The position numbers and the translations under genes were made by a program. From NCBI GenBank assembly GCA_937911845.1, contig CALDQF010000333.1, forward strand, positions 1 through 11,999: 11,999 bases of DNA, given 5' to 3'. This document shows, in pieces, positions 1-9,177 of the stretch (position 1 is its first letter; the number at the start of each line of letters is the position of its first letter). This stretch comes from an uncultured Phycisphaera sp. GTDB taxonomy: Bacteria; Planctomycetota; Phycisphaerae; Phycisphaerales; SM1A02. A model generated the notes under the pieces. The model was not told where the DNA came from. It made no database searches and saw only the letters and a list, made by a program, of their open reading frames with translations.

Positions 1-2
1 AT

Positions 3-68
3 TATACGCGAATCAGAGTCAAGGAGGGACTGAAACCCATTCTTTTCGTCGCTAGAGTCGAACGATGA
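3..68 (+). other. possible 3' end of an upstream gene
   Basis: The frame beginning at base 3 is open from the window edge to a TGA at 66-68, which overlaps the uvrC ATG (65-67) as ATGA, a pattern typical of translationally coupled genes. The 21 residues read (ending ...FVARVER) match nothing I recognise. Third codon positions are poorer in G+C than in the other genes here, and the other two forward frames also stay open for a while (to stops at 31-33 and 53-55), so chance is a real alternative. Confidence 0.25.
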
Positions 69-1429
69 CCCCTTCTGGACCTGAAAATGAGTCTTGGGAA
101 GTGCGTCGAAGCCGTCTTTCGGCCTTGGCGAAGGCCCTCCCTGAACAGCCTGGGGTGTATTTGATGAAAGATGTGGATGGGCATGTCTTGTATGTGGGCA
201 AGGCCGGAAGCCTCAAAAATCGCGTCTCGTCGTACTTCGTGCCGTCGGCGGAGTTGGGACCTAAGAAACAGCCCATGCTGGCCAAAATTGATTCCATCGA
301 CACCATTGAATGTGACGGGGAGTGGGAAGCCCTCCTGATGGAATCGCGTTTGATCAAGGACACCCGTCCTCCGTTCAACACCCGCTTGGTCGACGACAAG
401 ACTTTTCCGTATTTGGTGGTGACGACGCGCGATGATTTTCCCGGGGTGTTCATCACCCGAGAGCCCGCCCATGAGGATTACCGGGGCGCGAAAATATTCG
501 GCCCGTTTGCGTCGGCCGGGGCGTTGCGAGAAGCGGTCCAACTGTTGCAACGGGTTTTTCGGTACCGCACTTGTCACCTTGACATCGAAGACGGCGATCC
601 GAAAAATCGACGCTTTCGGCCCTGCTTGTTGCACTCCATTGGTCAGTGCACCGCCCCCTGTGCGGATCGAATCTCAAAAGCTTCGTACCGGCGTGACATT
701 GATGCATTTGTTCGGTTCTTGGGATCAAAGCGTTCCACCATGCTGCGTGAGTTTCGTGAAGAGATGGCCCAAGCCTCCGCGGATTTGAGATTTGAAGAAG
801 CTGCCAAGTTGCGTGATCAAATCAGCGCCATCGAAAAATTGGACGACCGTGAAAAGCGGGCCAAAGACGGCGTGCAATGGCAGCCGGAAGTCACGGTGTT
901 CAGCGGAGATCCTGCGCCTGCGCTCAAATCGTTGCAGCGCACTTTGGGGTTGACGTTGCCCATCCGTTCCATGGAAGCCATCGATATTGCCCACCTGCAA
1001 GGCGGAGAAACCGTGGGTTCCAAGGTGTGTTTTGTGGACGGGCGACCTTTCAAAGATTTGTACCGCCGGTTCAAGATCCGCACCGTGGACAACGACGATT
1101 ACGCGGCCATTCGTGAAGTGGTTTCACGTCGTTATCGAGATGCGGGGGTGGGCGAAGAGCTGTATCCCGATCTGATTTTGATTGATGGTGGATTGGGTCA
1201 ATTGCATGCCGCCATGGAGGCTTTCGCCGACCTCTCGGTTAAGCCGCCGATGGTGATCAGCCTGGCCAAGAAGGATGAGCGCATCTACGTGCAGGAGAAG
1301 ACTGAGCCGATTCGATTGGGCCGGGAAAACCTCGGGTTGAAGTTGTGCCAAGCGATTCGTGACGAAGCCCACCGATTTGCCCAGCATTACCATCACATTT
1401 TGCGGCGGAAGAAAATAACCGGGGAGTAA
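65..1429 (+). CDS. uvrC: UvrABC excinuclease subunit C, short form without the HhH domain
   Basis: Nuclease subunit of nucleotide excision repair, which cuts on both sides of a UvrB-bound lesion in the cytoplasm. The GIY-YIG nuclease is at about residues 25-110: GVY 30-32, YVG 43-45, Arg53, Glu93 and Asn105 are in the expected places. Four cysteines (170, 187, 195, 199) match the cluster reported to bind [4Fe-4S] in E. coli UvrC. A UVR (UvrB-binding) motif lies around 228-262. The RNase H-like 5'-incision domain keeps Asp307 (DIAH), the DDYAAIREV stretch, Asp374 (LIDGG) and His436 (RDEAHRF). The protein ends at residue 454, just after that domain; UvrC is usually about 600 residues and carries a tandem helix-hairpin-helix DNA-binding region, missing here. 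ATG 65 is the first start after an in-frame TAG at 53-55, and no good ribosome site lies at normal distance. It converges on ftsH with a 3-base gap. Confidence 0.95.
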   Translation: MTPSGPENESWEVRRSRLSALAKALPEQPGVYLMKDVDGHVLYVGKAGSLKNRVSSYFVPSAELGPKKQPMLAKIDSIDTIECDGEWEALLMESRLIKDTRPPFNTRLVDDKTFPYLVVTTRDDFPGVFITREPAHEDYRGAKIFGPFASAGALREAVQLLQRVFRYRTCHLDIEDGDPKNRRFRPCLLHSIGQCTAPCADRISKASYRRDIDAFVRFLGSKRSTMLREFREEMAQASADLRFEEAAKLRDQISAIEKLDDREKRAKDGVQWQPEVTVFSGDPAPALKSLQRTLGLTLPIRSMEAIDIAHLQGGETVGSKVCFVDGRPFKDLYRRFKIRTVDNDDYAAIREVVSRRYRDAGVGEELYPDLILIDGGLGQLHAAMEAFADLSVKPPMVISLAKKDERIYVQEKTEPIRLGRENLGLKLCQAIRDEAHRFAQHYHHILRRKKITGE

Positions 1430-1432
1430 GAC

Positions 1433-3742
<2,310 letters not shown>

Positions 3743-3815
3743 TCGGGAGCTTCTGGGAGCAGGAGGAAAAGAAGGTCCCCCACCATAGGAGGGAACTTAG
3801 CCCTGCATCGGACGA

Positions 3816-4331
3816 TCACCAGTCCGACTGCAGCGCATCCACGACAGTTCGGGCGGTACGCCGGAACAATTGTTGCCGTGCGACGGTTTCTCGTTCTCCG
3901 CCTGGGGCAACGCCCGCCCCACCCGGGGCGTAATCCGCCGCGATTCGGACATTCCGCAGCGATTTCAGCACGGTACCGCTGGCCAAATCCACCCATTCCA
4001 CGTTGAGGGTGATTTCGAGTCGAAGGGCGGAGGGGAGTCCGGACTCCGTGGAGCGTCCCAGCAGGCGGCGGGACGCCGACCGAATCTCACCTCGAAGCAG
4101 GGTGTCGGCGGTGGGTCGGTTGGTCACCGTGTGGTTGGTCCGGCGAAGCAGTTCCGCCGCCACCGCTTCACGCAGTGGCAGGGCCAATCCTTCGATTTCG
4201 CCACCGCCCACAAAGGGTTCGATCGCGACCCGGCGCGCGGGACCATCATTCATGAAAGTCAGACCCGTTCGGGCATCATTGGCACAGCCAAGCAGCGCCA
4301 AACACAACATGAGCTTCACCCACCGGATCAT
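3816..4331 (-). CDS. LptE-like lipoprotein (LPS assembly)
   Basis: Predicted lipoprotein of 171 residues: basic start, short hydrophobic segment and lipobox LLGC with Cys16 as the acylated residue. After it comes the layout of the LptE family: a strand with VAIEPF (35-40), a conserved-looking helix (about 48-64, 'LREAVAAELLRRT'), then 'ADTLLRGEI' (75-83), like the 'AD..L.G.I' signature of these proteins, and a beta-rich stretch with 'EWVDLASGTVL' (112-122). LptE plugs the LptD barrel that inserts lipopolysaccharide into the outer membrane. The start overlaps the stop of the upstream BamD-like gene as ATGA, implying translational coupling. The family call rests on pattern and context; sequence similarity in this family is low, so another outer-membrane lipoprotein is possible. 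The region 138-146 is rich in Gly and Pro. Confidence 0.72.
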   Translation of the reverse strand: MIRWVKLMLCLALLGCANDARTGLTFMNDGPARRVAIEPFVGGGEIEGLALPLREAVAAELLRRTNHTVTNRPTADTLLRGEIRSASRRLLGRSTESGLPSALRLEITLNVEWVDLASGTVLKSLRNVRIAADYAPGGAGVAPGGERETVARQQLFRRTARTVVDALQSDW

Positions 4332-5374
4332 GGCAATTCATCCACCAGCGAACGCAGAGGGATGGGAATCAGCGGCCGAATTTTTTCGTTGGCCCAGGCT
4401 TTGATTTTTGGCCACAGCGTGGTGTCCGCGTACCGGTCGGCTAGGCGACTGACTTCGTACGCCGCACTGACGGGATCTCCGGAGCGAAGGTACCACTGCG
4501 CGGTTGACCACTCGGACTGCACCAGATCCTCTTGGACCTCTTGCAACTGCTGTGCACTGTCGATGCGTTGGGCCGCGACAGGATCCTCGGCAATGAAATA
4601 ACTCAAGATGGATGAGGCCTCTTCAAGGCCCGAGAGATCATTTTCTGGCCCGTTCCACAATCGTCGGTTGGCATCAACGATGCGTCGTCGGGCGAGATCG
4701 GCTTGTGGGGTGGTGGGATGGTTTTCCAGAACAATGGCCGCCATGTCGGCGGTGAGTCGGTAATTTTCCTCGCGGAAATAAAACTCCATCAAGGCAAAGC
4801 CCGCCCGTTCCGCCAAGATGCTCCCAGGAACCCGTTCTTGCACGCGGATCAGGAGTTCTTCCACCTCTTCGGTCCAGTCCGAGACGGGAAAAATACCCAG
4901 AAGAAATTCGGGTTCTTGTTTGGACCAAATGACTGCGATTTCGTAACACCGTTCGACGGCATCAAGCCAAGATGGAGAGTCTGGATAGGAGCGGGCCACT
5001 GTTTCGTATTCGACGGCGGCGGGGTACAACTCTCCTCGTGCTCGCAGGGCATCGCCGAGCAACAACCGGACCTCGCCGACCAGAGGAGATTGGGCTTGTT
5101 CCACCTCGACCACGGGCACGTCCTGATCTCCGAGAAGGGGTCGGATGCGGGCGGTGGAGGTGAATCGGGTCAGCCAATCGCGGCAAATGGTCTCCGCTTG
5201 ATCCCAAGCTTCTCTTGCGATGGCCCGCCTCGCGTTCCGCAGTCCTTCTTCGGCCGATCCTGCGGCGGGTTCAGGCAACGGGGACCACCCGTCTTCATCG
5301 TTCAGGCGAAAGGCCTGTCCCGAAGCAATATTACTCGTACCTGCCAGAATCAACATGAACAACACGGTCCGCAT
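4328..5374 (-). CDS. exported helical-repeat (TPR-like) protein, BamD-like
   Basis: A secreted or periplasmic protein of 348 residues from the chosen start. It has a signal peptide (MRTVLFMLILAG..., probable cleavage near SGQ-A at 18-21) and then helical hairpins of tetratricopeptide type, for example residues 42-70, 99-131 ('LLLGDALRARGELYPAAVEYETVARSYP' region), 133-155, 186-219 and 292-313. Repeats with 'YP.SP'-type turns are seen in BamD (YfiO), which works with the BamA barrel to assemble outer-membrane proteins. No lipobox cysteine is visible near the N-terminus, unlike classical BamD. Position directly before the LptE-like gene supports an outer-membrane job, but the exact role is inferred. 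ATG 5374 gives a compact signal peptide; in-frame starts at 5446 and 5515 would add a second hydrophobic stretch and overlap the divergent gene. No clear Shine-Dalgarno precedes the chosen start. Confidence 0.75.
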   Translation of the reverse strand: MRTVLFMLILAGTSNIASGQAFRLNDEDGWSPLPEPAAGSAEEGLRNARRAIAREAWDQAETICRDWLTRFTSTARIRPLLGDQDVPVVEVEQAQSPLVGEVRLLLGDALRARGELYPAAVEYETVARSYPDSPSWLDAVERCYEIAVIWSKQEPEFLLGIFPVSDWTEEVEELLIRVQERVPGSILAERAGFALMEFYFREENYRLTADMAAIVLENHPTTPQADLARRRIVDANRRLWNGPENDLSGLEEASSILSYFIAEDPVAAQRIDSAQQLQEVQEDLVQSEWSTAQWYLRSGDPVSAAYEVSRLADRYADTTLWPKIKAWANEKIRPLIPIPLRSLVDELP

Positions 5375-5408
5375 TGCCGGTACTGTAATTAACCCAAGGA
5401 GTGAACAA
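5375..5408. promoter_or_regulatory. divergent intergenic region
   Basis: Only 34 bases separate the starts of the leftward BamD-like gene and the rightward PPIase gene, so both promoters must lie here or inside the opposing coding ends. An AT-rich core (TGTAATTAA, 5384-5392) stands out in G+C-rich surroundings. TGTAAT at 5384-5389 resembles a rightward -10 element, but I see no good -35 at 16-18 bases. The rightward ribosome site is in the right end. Confidence 0.4.
5396..5401 (+). promoter_or_regulatory. ribosome binding site of the PPIase gene
   Basis: AAGGAG, 7 bases before ATG 5409. It is the best Shine-Dalgarno in the window and decides the start: the same frame is open back to an ATG at 5220, but that part overlaps the opposing gene and lacks a signal peptide. 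Confidence 0.8.
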
Positions 5409-6650
5409 ATGATCTTCACGCACCGGTTCTCAATGTTCCTGGCCATCTTTTTACTTTCGGCCCCCAGCAGTGGCGAAACCGTACGAATTCGTATGGTTGA
5501 GAGCGTTCCCACCATGCAAGGGGCCGATGGGGCCTCGTTGAAGTGTCGCGAAGGCAGCCTTTTTCCTGTGGGGGGTGTCTTGAAGACCGAAGCCGAGGGG
5601 CGGGCCTGCTTGGAATGGCGTTGGGATGGTGTTCAATCTGGCCAGACCGATGTGATGTTGCTTGGGTTCAACACCACCATCAAGCGGCTGGAAGATCAAG
5701 AGGGCAAGTTTGTCTTCGAACTTCAGAAAGGATTGGTGCGGCTGACGCAACGGCACCCAGACCGAGAATCTGAAGATGTCTTGGTGTTCCAGGGGTCTCC
5801 TCTGACTTGTAAATCCGCGGACGTGATTGTTGAATCACGTCCGCGAACAGACGACGACTCCCCTTTGTCCGGCGGCACCATCATGAGCAATGGCAACCAG
5901 GGCAAAGTGGTTTGGTTGTACGGCAAGCGACGAGTGGGCTTCAGTGGCCCCGGGATGCGTGAAATTCGCCCGGAGGGGCGAGTGGGCGGGGTTGTTCCAC
6001 TGACCAACATGGCTTGGACCGATGCCTTGGGCCGAACCAGCGTCATTGGCTTCAACATGTCTGAGGGCGACGAGACGGTGACTTTCCAAGGACAGGATGG
6101 CAAACCCATCACCCCGGCGACTCCGGAGGTCGATGAACAAGAAGAGGCAGCGATAAACCCTGTCTTGGTGCGATTTGAAACCAATCTTGGCCCGTTCGTC
6201 GTCAAGATCGATCCGGAGAATTACCCCATCACTTGCCGGAACTTTCTGGCCTATGTCGATGCTGGATTTTACGAAGACACCTTGTTCCACCGTGTGATCT
6301 CTAACTTCATGGTGCAAGGTGGCGGCTTCGATACAGAAATGCGACGCAAGAAAACCCGAAGCGCCATCAAAAATGAGGCGGCACTGGGTCCCATCCGCAA
6401 CACCCGGGGCACCATTGCCATGGCAAGAACTTCTGCTGTGGATTCGGCCACCAGCCAGTTCTATATCAACCACAAAGACAACCCCTTTTTGGACGATGGC
6501 CCGTACTGTGCTTTTGGTCGGGTGGTTGAAGGCATGAGTACCATCGATGCCATTGCCAAGGAACGCACGACAGTTCGTCGCGGGATGCGTGACGTGCCCG
6601 AAGAGCAAGTCGTCATTCGTTCGGCCAAACGAGTCGAGGCTTCCCCCTGA
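5409..6650 (+). CDS. exported FecR-like / cyclophilin-type peptidyl-prolyl cis-trans isomerase
   Basis: Predicted exported foldase of 413 residues. A signal peptide covers about 1-22 (MIFTHRFSMFLAIFLLSAPS). Residues 23-240 form a beta-rich region whose part 50-112 (VGGVLKT, then a strand with 'MLLGFNTTI', then 'FVFELQKGLVRL') resembles the FecR fold used in envelope sensing. A short acidic linker (about 238-249) leads to a cyclophilin domain at 250-410. There FHR 293-295 supplies the catalytic arginine (CypA Arg55), followed by Phe300, Gln303 (MVQGG) and Gln350-Phe351-Tyr352 (SQFYI). The CypA Trp121 position is Phe360, as in bacterial PpiA, predicting weak cyclosporin binding. It should catalyse proline isomerisation during folding in the periplasm. 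It is divergent from the BamD-like gene, and the lipid kinase gene overlaps its stop. The cyclophilin call is firm; the FecR-like call is tentative. Confidence 0.9.
   Translation: MIFTHRFSMFLAIFLLSAPSSGETVRIRMVESVPTMQGADGASLKCREGSLFPVGGVLKTEAEGRACLEWRWDGVQSGQTDVMLLGFNTTIKRLEDQEGKFVFELQKGLVRLTQRHPDRESEDVLVFQGSPLTCKSADVIVESRPRTDDDSPLSGGTIMSNGNQGKVVWLYGKRRVGFSGPGMREIRPEGRVGGVVPLTNMAWTDALGRTSVIGFNMSEGDETVTFQGQDGKPITPATPEVDEQEEAAINPVLVRFETNLGPFVVKIDPENYPITCRNFLAYVDAGFYEDTLFHRVISNFMVQGGGFDTEMRRKKTRSAIKNEAALGPIRNTRGTIAMARTSAVDSATSQFYINHKDNPFLDDGPYCAFGRVVEGMSTIDAIAKERTTVRRGMRDVPEEQVVIRSAKRVEASP
6636..6639 (+). promoter_or_regulatory. putative ribosome binding site for the CTG start
   Basis: GAGG, 7 bases before the CTG at 6647, inside the end of the PPIase coding region. 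It supports initiation at that codon rather than at TTG 6674. Confidence 0.45.
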
Positions 6651-7540
6651 ATTCGCGTCGCATTGGCATCCTGTTGAACCCCCGAGCGGGACGCGGCTTG
6701 GCCCCGGCGTACGCCGAGGCGATCGGGAGCGCTCTTCGAGACCGAGGCTTCGAACCTTCGTTCCGAGAGACGGAAAAAGACGCGATCCGGCTGCCCGACG
6801 AGATCGAACGGGCCATTGTGGTTGGCGGTGACGGCACCCTTCGTCGTGCGGCGGCCTCACTCGGGGAAGTGGGTATTCCCTTTCTGCAGGCTCCATTGGG
6901 TACAGAGAATCTGTTTGCCCGCATGTTGAGTTTGCCCCGAGAACCCGAGGACATCGCTGAATTGGCCGTCCGAGGTGAGACGCAAAAAATTGATGCTGGG
7001 CGAACGCCGTACGGCCCATTCACCCTCATGGTCTCGGTTGGATTTGATGCCGAAGTGATTCATGATCTGCACGCGCGGCGCCGTGGGCCCATCCGACATG
7101 CTTCGTACATCGGCCCCATTTTTCGAACCGCTCTGAAGCGTAAGTGGCCGAAGGTCAGTGTCGAGGTGGACGGACAACAGGTGGTTGAGCAACGCCGCGG
7201 CTTGGCCATCGTGGCCAATTTTTCTGGATACGCGTTCGGCATGGATCCCGCCCGTGATGCAAAGCCAGACGACGGACTGTTGGATGTTGTCTTTTTGCCC
7301 ACCTCATCCATCACCCGGACGTTGTTGTGGGCGTGGCGTTCTCGCAAGGGGGTTGCGGTGGATCACTCGGCCGCGGTGGTGGCCCGTGGTGCTCAGGTCA
7401 CGCTCTCGGGACCCGAAAAAATGGCCCTCCAGCTGGACGGCGACGATGCAGGATTGCAGGACAGGGTGGACATCACGCTTCTTCCTCAGGGGTACGACGT
7501 GATCGTGCCCTCGTCCGCCATGTCGGCCAGCTCCGCGTAA
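6647..7540 (+). CDS. diacylglycerol kinase family lipid kinase
   Basis: Member of the DAGK catalytic-domain family (YegS/BmrU type), which phosphorylates diacylglycerol or a related lipid at the inner membrane using ATP. With the chosen start it has 297 residues. Visible are the nucleotide-binding motif GGDGT (60-64), PLGT-N (83-88, 'PLGTENLFAR', the family's lPlGTaNdfA), 'SVGFDAEV' (130-137), 'DDGLLDVVF' (208-216) and 'LDGD' (263-266, the DGE position). The first strand 'RRIGILLNPRAGRG' is the conserved N-terminal beta strand and loop of the family. It lies before the first ordinary start (TTG 6674), whose use would cut it. No ATG, GTG or TTG occurs in frame between the upstream stop (6590-6592) and 6674, so CTG 6647 is the best start: it overlaps the previous stop (CTGA) and has GAGG 7 bases upstream. 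The substrate cannot be told from sequence. Confidence 0.88.
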   Translation: MNSRRIGILLNPRAGRGLAPAYAEAIGSALRDRGFEPSFRETEKDAIRLPDEIERAIVVGGDGTLRRAAASLGEVGIPFLQAPLGTENLFARMLSLPREPEDIAELAVRGETQKIDAGRTPYGPFTLMVSVGFDAEVIHDLHARRRGPIRHASYIGPIFRTALKRKWPKVSVEVDGQQVVEQRRGLAIVANFSGYAFGMDPARDAKPDDGLLDVVFLPTSSITRTLLWAWRSRKGVAVDHSAAVVARGAQVTLSGPEKMALQLDGDDAGLQDRVDITLLPQGYDVIVPSSAMSASSA

Positions 7541-7604
7541 CCCGCACCAGCCGCACAACCCTCACAGACCGAACCTCTCGGGTCCACGAACCCCTCCGAA
7601 ATCT

Positions 7605-7619
7605 TTCAACCGGGTTGAA
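7605..7619. repeat. perfect inverted repeat upstream of motA
   Basis: TTCAACC-G-GGTTGAA: seven perfectly paired bases around a single central G, 67 bases before the motA start. The one-base centre favours a DNA-level operator for a dimeric regulator over an RNA hairpin, whose loop would be too tight without opening pairs. No T-tract follows, so it is not an obvious terminator. Confidence 0.5.
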
Positions 7620-7675
7620 GTTGGGTGGTTTACTTCCCGATGGCCAGGCAAGAGTCTTTCTTTTGTAGCCCTCGT

Positions 7676-7679
7676 GGAG
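7676..7679 (+). promoter_or_regulatory. ribosome binding site of motA
   Basis: GGAG, 6 bases before ATG 7686. It favours that start over the in-frame GTG at 7674, which would place the GGAG inside the coding region and add four residues before a typical MotA N-terminus. Confidence 0.65.
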
Positions 7680-7685
7680 TGTCCC

Positions 7686-8474
7686 ATGGATCTTTCAACT
7701 GTTCTTGGTGTTGCCCTGGCTTGGCTGTTTGTCGGAACCGCGATTTATCTGGGTGCCGACGGCAAAGCGGCCGCGTTGATCGATCCGACCTCCTTTCTGG
7801 TTGTGATGGGGGGATGTATTGCAGCCACGATGGCGGCATTTCCATTCTCCGATCTGAAACGGCTGCCCAAGGTTCTGATGAAGACCGTCTTCTGGAAGTC
7901 GGTTGATATGCAAGAAGTCATTGATCAAGCCATTGAGCTCAACACCATCTCTCGTAAGGGTGGTGTGAAGGATTTGGAAGACGCGTGCAAGCGACCCGAG
8001 ATGTACCCCTTTCTCTCGGAGTGCGTCGTGTTCGCCGCGAACGAAACCGAATCCTCGACCGTTGAAGCTCAACTGAATCGTCGACTGGATGCCATCACCA
8101 TCCGGCATGAAACAGGAAAATCGATGGTGGAATCGATGGCCAAAAGTGCTCCAGCCTTTGGCATGATCGGGACCTTGATTGGTTTGGTGTTCATGATGAT
8201 CTCCATGAATCCCCAGGACCCCAACTCCTTCTCGAGTGTGGGTTCGGGTATGGCCGTCGCCCTGTTGACGACGTTGTATGGCGCGATGTTTGCCAACATG
8301 ATCTGTAATCCACTGGCCGACAAACTGGGGCGCCGCAGTGCGGAAGAACAGTTTTGCAACGCGATTGCCATGCAAGCAGCTTTGATGATCTTGGAAGGCG
8401 TCCGTCCTTCGGAATTTTCCGATCGTCTTTTGGCTTGGACGCCAAATCAAGATCAAGAAAAGAAGGCGGCGTGA
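7686..8474 (+). CDS. motA: flagellar motor stator protein MotA
   Basis: Stator subunit of 262 residues that with MotB forms the ion channel driving flagellar rotation. It shows the family's four membrane segments (about 4-23, 34-53, 155-174, 186-206) and the large cytoplasmic loop between segments 2 and 3 that contacts the C-ring protein FliG. The 'KSAPAFGMIGTLIGLV' stretch (153-168) with Pro156, and 'MICNPLADKL' (205-214) with Pro209, carry the two conserved prolines needed for torque. Arg and Glu residues around 130-150 ('NRRLDAITIRHETGKSMVES') fit the charged FliG-facing region. The gene opens the flagellar cluster after a 145-base gap, and motB starts 3 bases after its stop. Whether the motor uses protons or sodium cannot be read with certainty. 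Confidence 0.96.
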   Translation: MDLSTVLGVALAWLFVGTAIYLGADGKAAALIDPTSFLVVMGGCIAATMAAFPFSDLKRLPKVLMKTVFWKSVDMQEVIDQAIELNTISRKGGVKDLEDACKRPEMYPFLSECVVFAANETESSTVEAQLNRRLDAITIRHETGKSMVESMAKSAPAFGMIGTLIGLVFMMISMNPQDPNSFSSVGSGMAVALLTTLYGAMFANMICNPLADKLGRRSAEEQFCNAIAMQAALMILEGVRPSEFSDRLLAWTPNQDQEKKAA

Positions 8475-8477
8475 ACC

Positions 8478-9167
8478 ATGCGTGTCCGCAAGGCCCGTTC
8501 CGCCCCTGAAGGCGCTCCAGACTGGGTGGTCACCTTTGGTGACATGATGAGTTTGTTGTTGTGCTTTTTCGTCCTGCTTTGGATGATCAGCGCTGCCACC
8601 ACTGAAGAAGAAAAAGCCCGCATGATTGAAGGCTTCCAGCAGGGTCTGTTGCCGTCTTCAAGCCAGGCAACCAACTTTGACCCCGACCGAACCGGTGGAG
8701 AAGCACGTTTTCTGCCGGGCCGAGAGAACATTCCCGGCAGCGGGGCGGTGTTGATCGATGGCAATTCCGTTCAGCGGGTCCAAGAACAAGGCGTCCAGAT
8801 CGCATTGGCCGGTCCGGAAGCGTTTGATGTGGGCTCATGGACATTGTTGCCCGCCGCGGAGGTTTCGCTTCGGGTCTTTGCCGACCAGTACTTGCACAAC
8901 CGTCTGGGCGTGCGTTTGACCGGATTTGCCGAACCCGGCGAAGCTGAAGTGACCCAATTGTCTGATGACGATGAACTGGGATATCGTCGGGCAAAATCAG
9001 TGGAAGCCTTTTTGCGGGCATACACCGGAAGCGACGGCCGGTGGGCTCTTGAAGCGGAACGGATCCACATCGCCACTCGAGGGTCTCGCCTGGTCCAAGG
9101 GGCCATCGGCCCCGAAATGCGTCGCGTCGAACTTCGGTTGATTGAAACCACATCCAACTTGCCTTGA
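8478..9167 (+). CDS. motB: flagellar motor stator protein MotB, divergent OmpA-like domain
   Basis: Stator partner of MotA, 229 residues. After a short basic cytoplasmic tail, 'PDWVVTFGDMMSLLLCFF' (14-31) is the classic MotB motif; Asp22 is the ion-carrying aspartate (Asp32 in E. coli), within a single membrane segment of about 17-38. A plug/linker region follows, then an OmpA-like peptidoglycan-binding domain (about 105-222) that is recognisable but degenerate. 'VRLTGFAE' (145-152) stands where the GHTD motif would be, so the histidine and aspartate are missing, while the later arginine pair (Arg170-Arg171, 'GYRRAKSV') remains. AGAAGG (8461-8466) precedes the ATG by 11 bases. The stop overlaps the GAGG that serves the next gene. 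MotB identity is firm from the membrane motif and context. Confidence 0.93.
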   Translation: MRVRKARSAPEGAPDWVVTFGDMMSLLLCFFVLLWMISAATTEEEKARMIEGFQQGLLPSSSQATNFDPDRTGGEARFLPGRENIPGSGAVLIDGNSVQRVQEQGVQIALAGPEAFDVGSWTLLPAAEVSLRVFADQYLHNRLGVRLTGFAEPGEAEVTQLSDDDELGYRRAKSVEAFLRAYTGSDGRWALEAERIHIATRGSRLVQGAIGPEMRRVELRLIETTSNLP

Positions 9168-9168
9168 G
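9165..9168 (+). promoter_or_regulatory. ribosome binding site of the fliL-like gene
   Basis: GAGG, overlapping the motB stop (TGAGG) and 9 bases before ATG 9178. It supports 9178 over the in-frame upstream start at 9142, which lies inside motB. Confidence 0.55.
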
Positions 9169-9177
9169 GTATCTGTA

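Larger units (their letters stand above)
7541..7685. other. intergenic region before motA
   Basis: The longest non-coding gap in the window (145 bases). It likely holds the promoter of the flagellar operon. It contains the inverted repeat at 7605-7619. I see no convincing sigma-70 or sigma-54 promoter. CCGAT at 7637-7641 with GAAG at 7617-7620 only weakly recalls the sigma-28 pattern. Confidence 0.5.

Noticed and set aside
21..28. Strong Shine-Dalgarno-like AAGGAGGG before uvrC
   Set aside because: It is 36 bases from the uvrC ATG, and no in-frame start lies at normal spacing after it; probably chance, or part of an upstream coding end.
5220..5408. N-terminal extension of the PPIase gene to ATG 5220
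   Set aside because: It overlaps the BamD-like gene and would bury the signal peptide; AAGGAG at 5396 clearly serves ATG 5409.
5375..5515. Longer starts for the BamD-like gene (5446 or 5515)
   Set aside because: They would overlap the divergent PPIase gene and put a second hydrophobic stretch before the signal peptide; no Shine-Dalgarno supports them, though the choice is not certain.
5835..7019. Long leftward reading frame of about 394 residues across the PPIase and lipid kinase genes
   Set aside because: It spans two genes with clear family motifs on the other strand, and its translation is Arg/Ser/His-rich with no recognisable motif: a shadow frame.
7617..7643. Sigma-28-like promoter (GAAG, 15 bases, CCCGATGG) before motA
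   Set aside because: Only the CCGAT core matches well; the -35 part matches 2 of 4 bases. Too weak to call.
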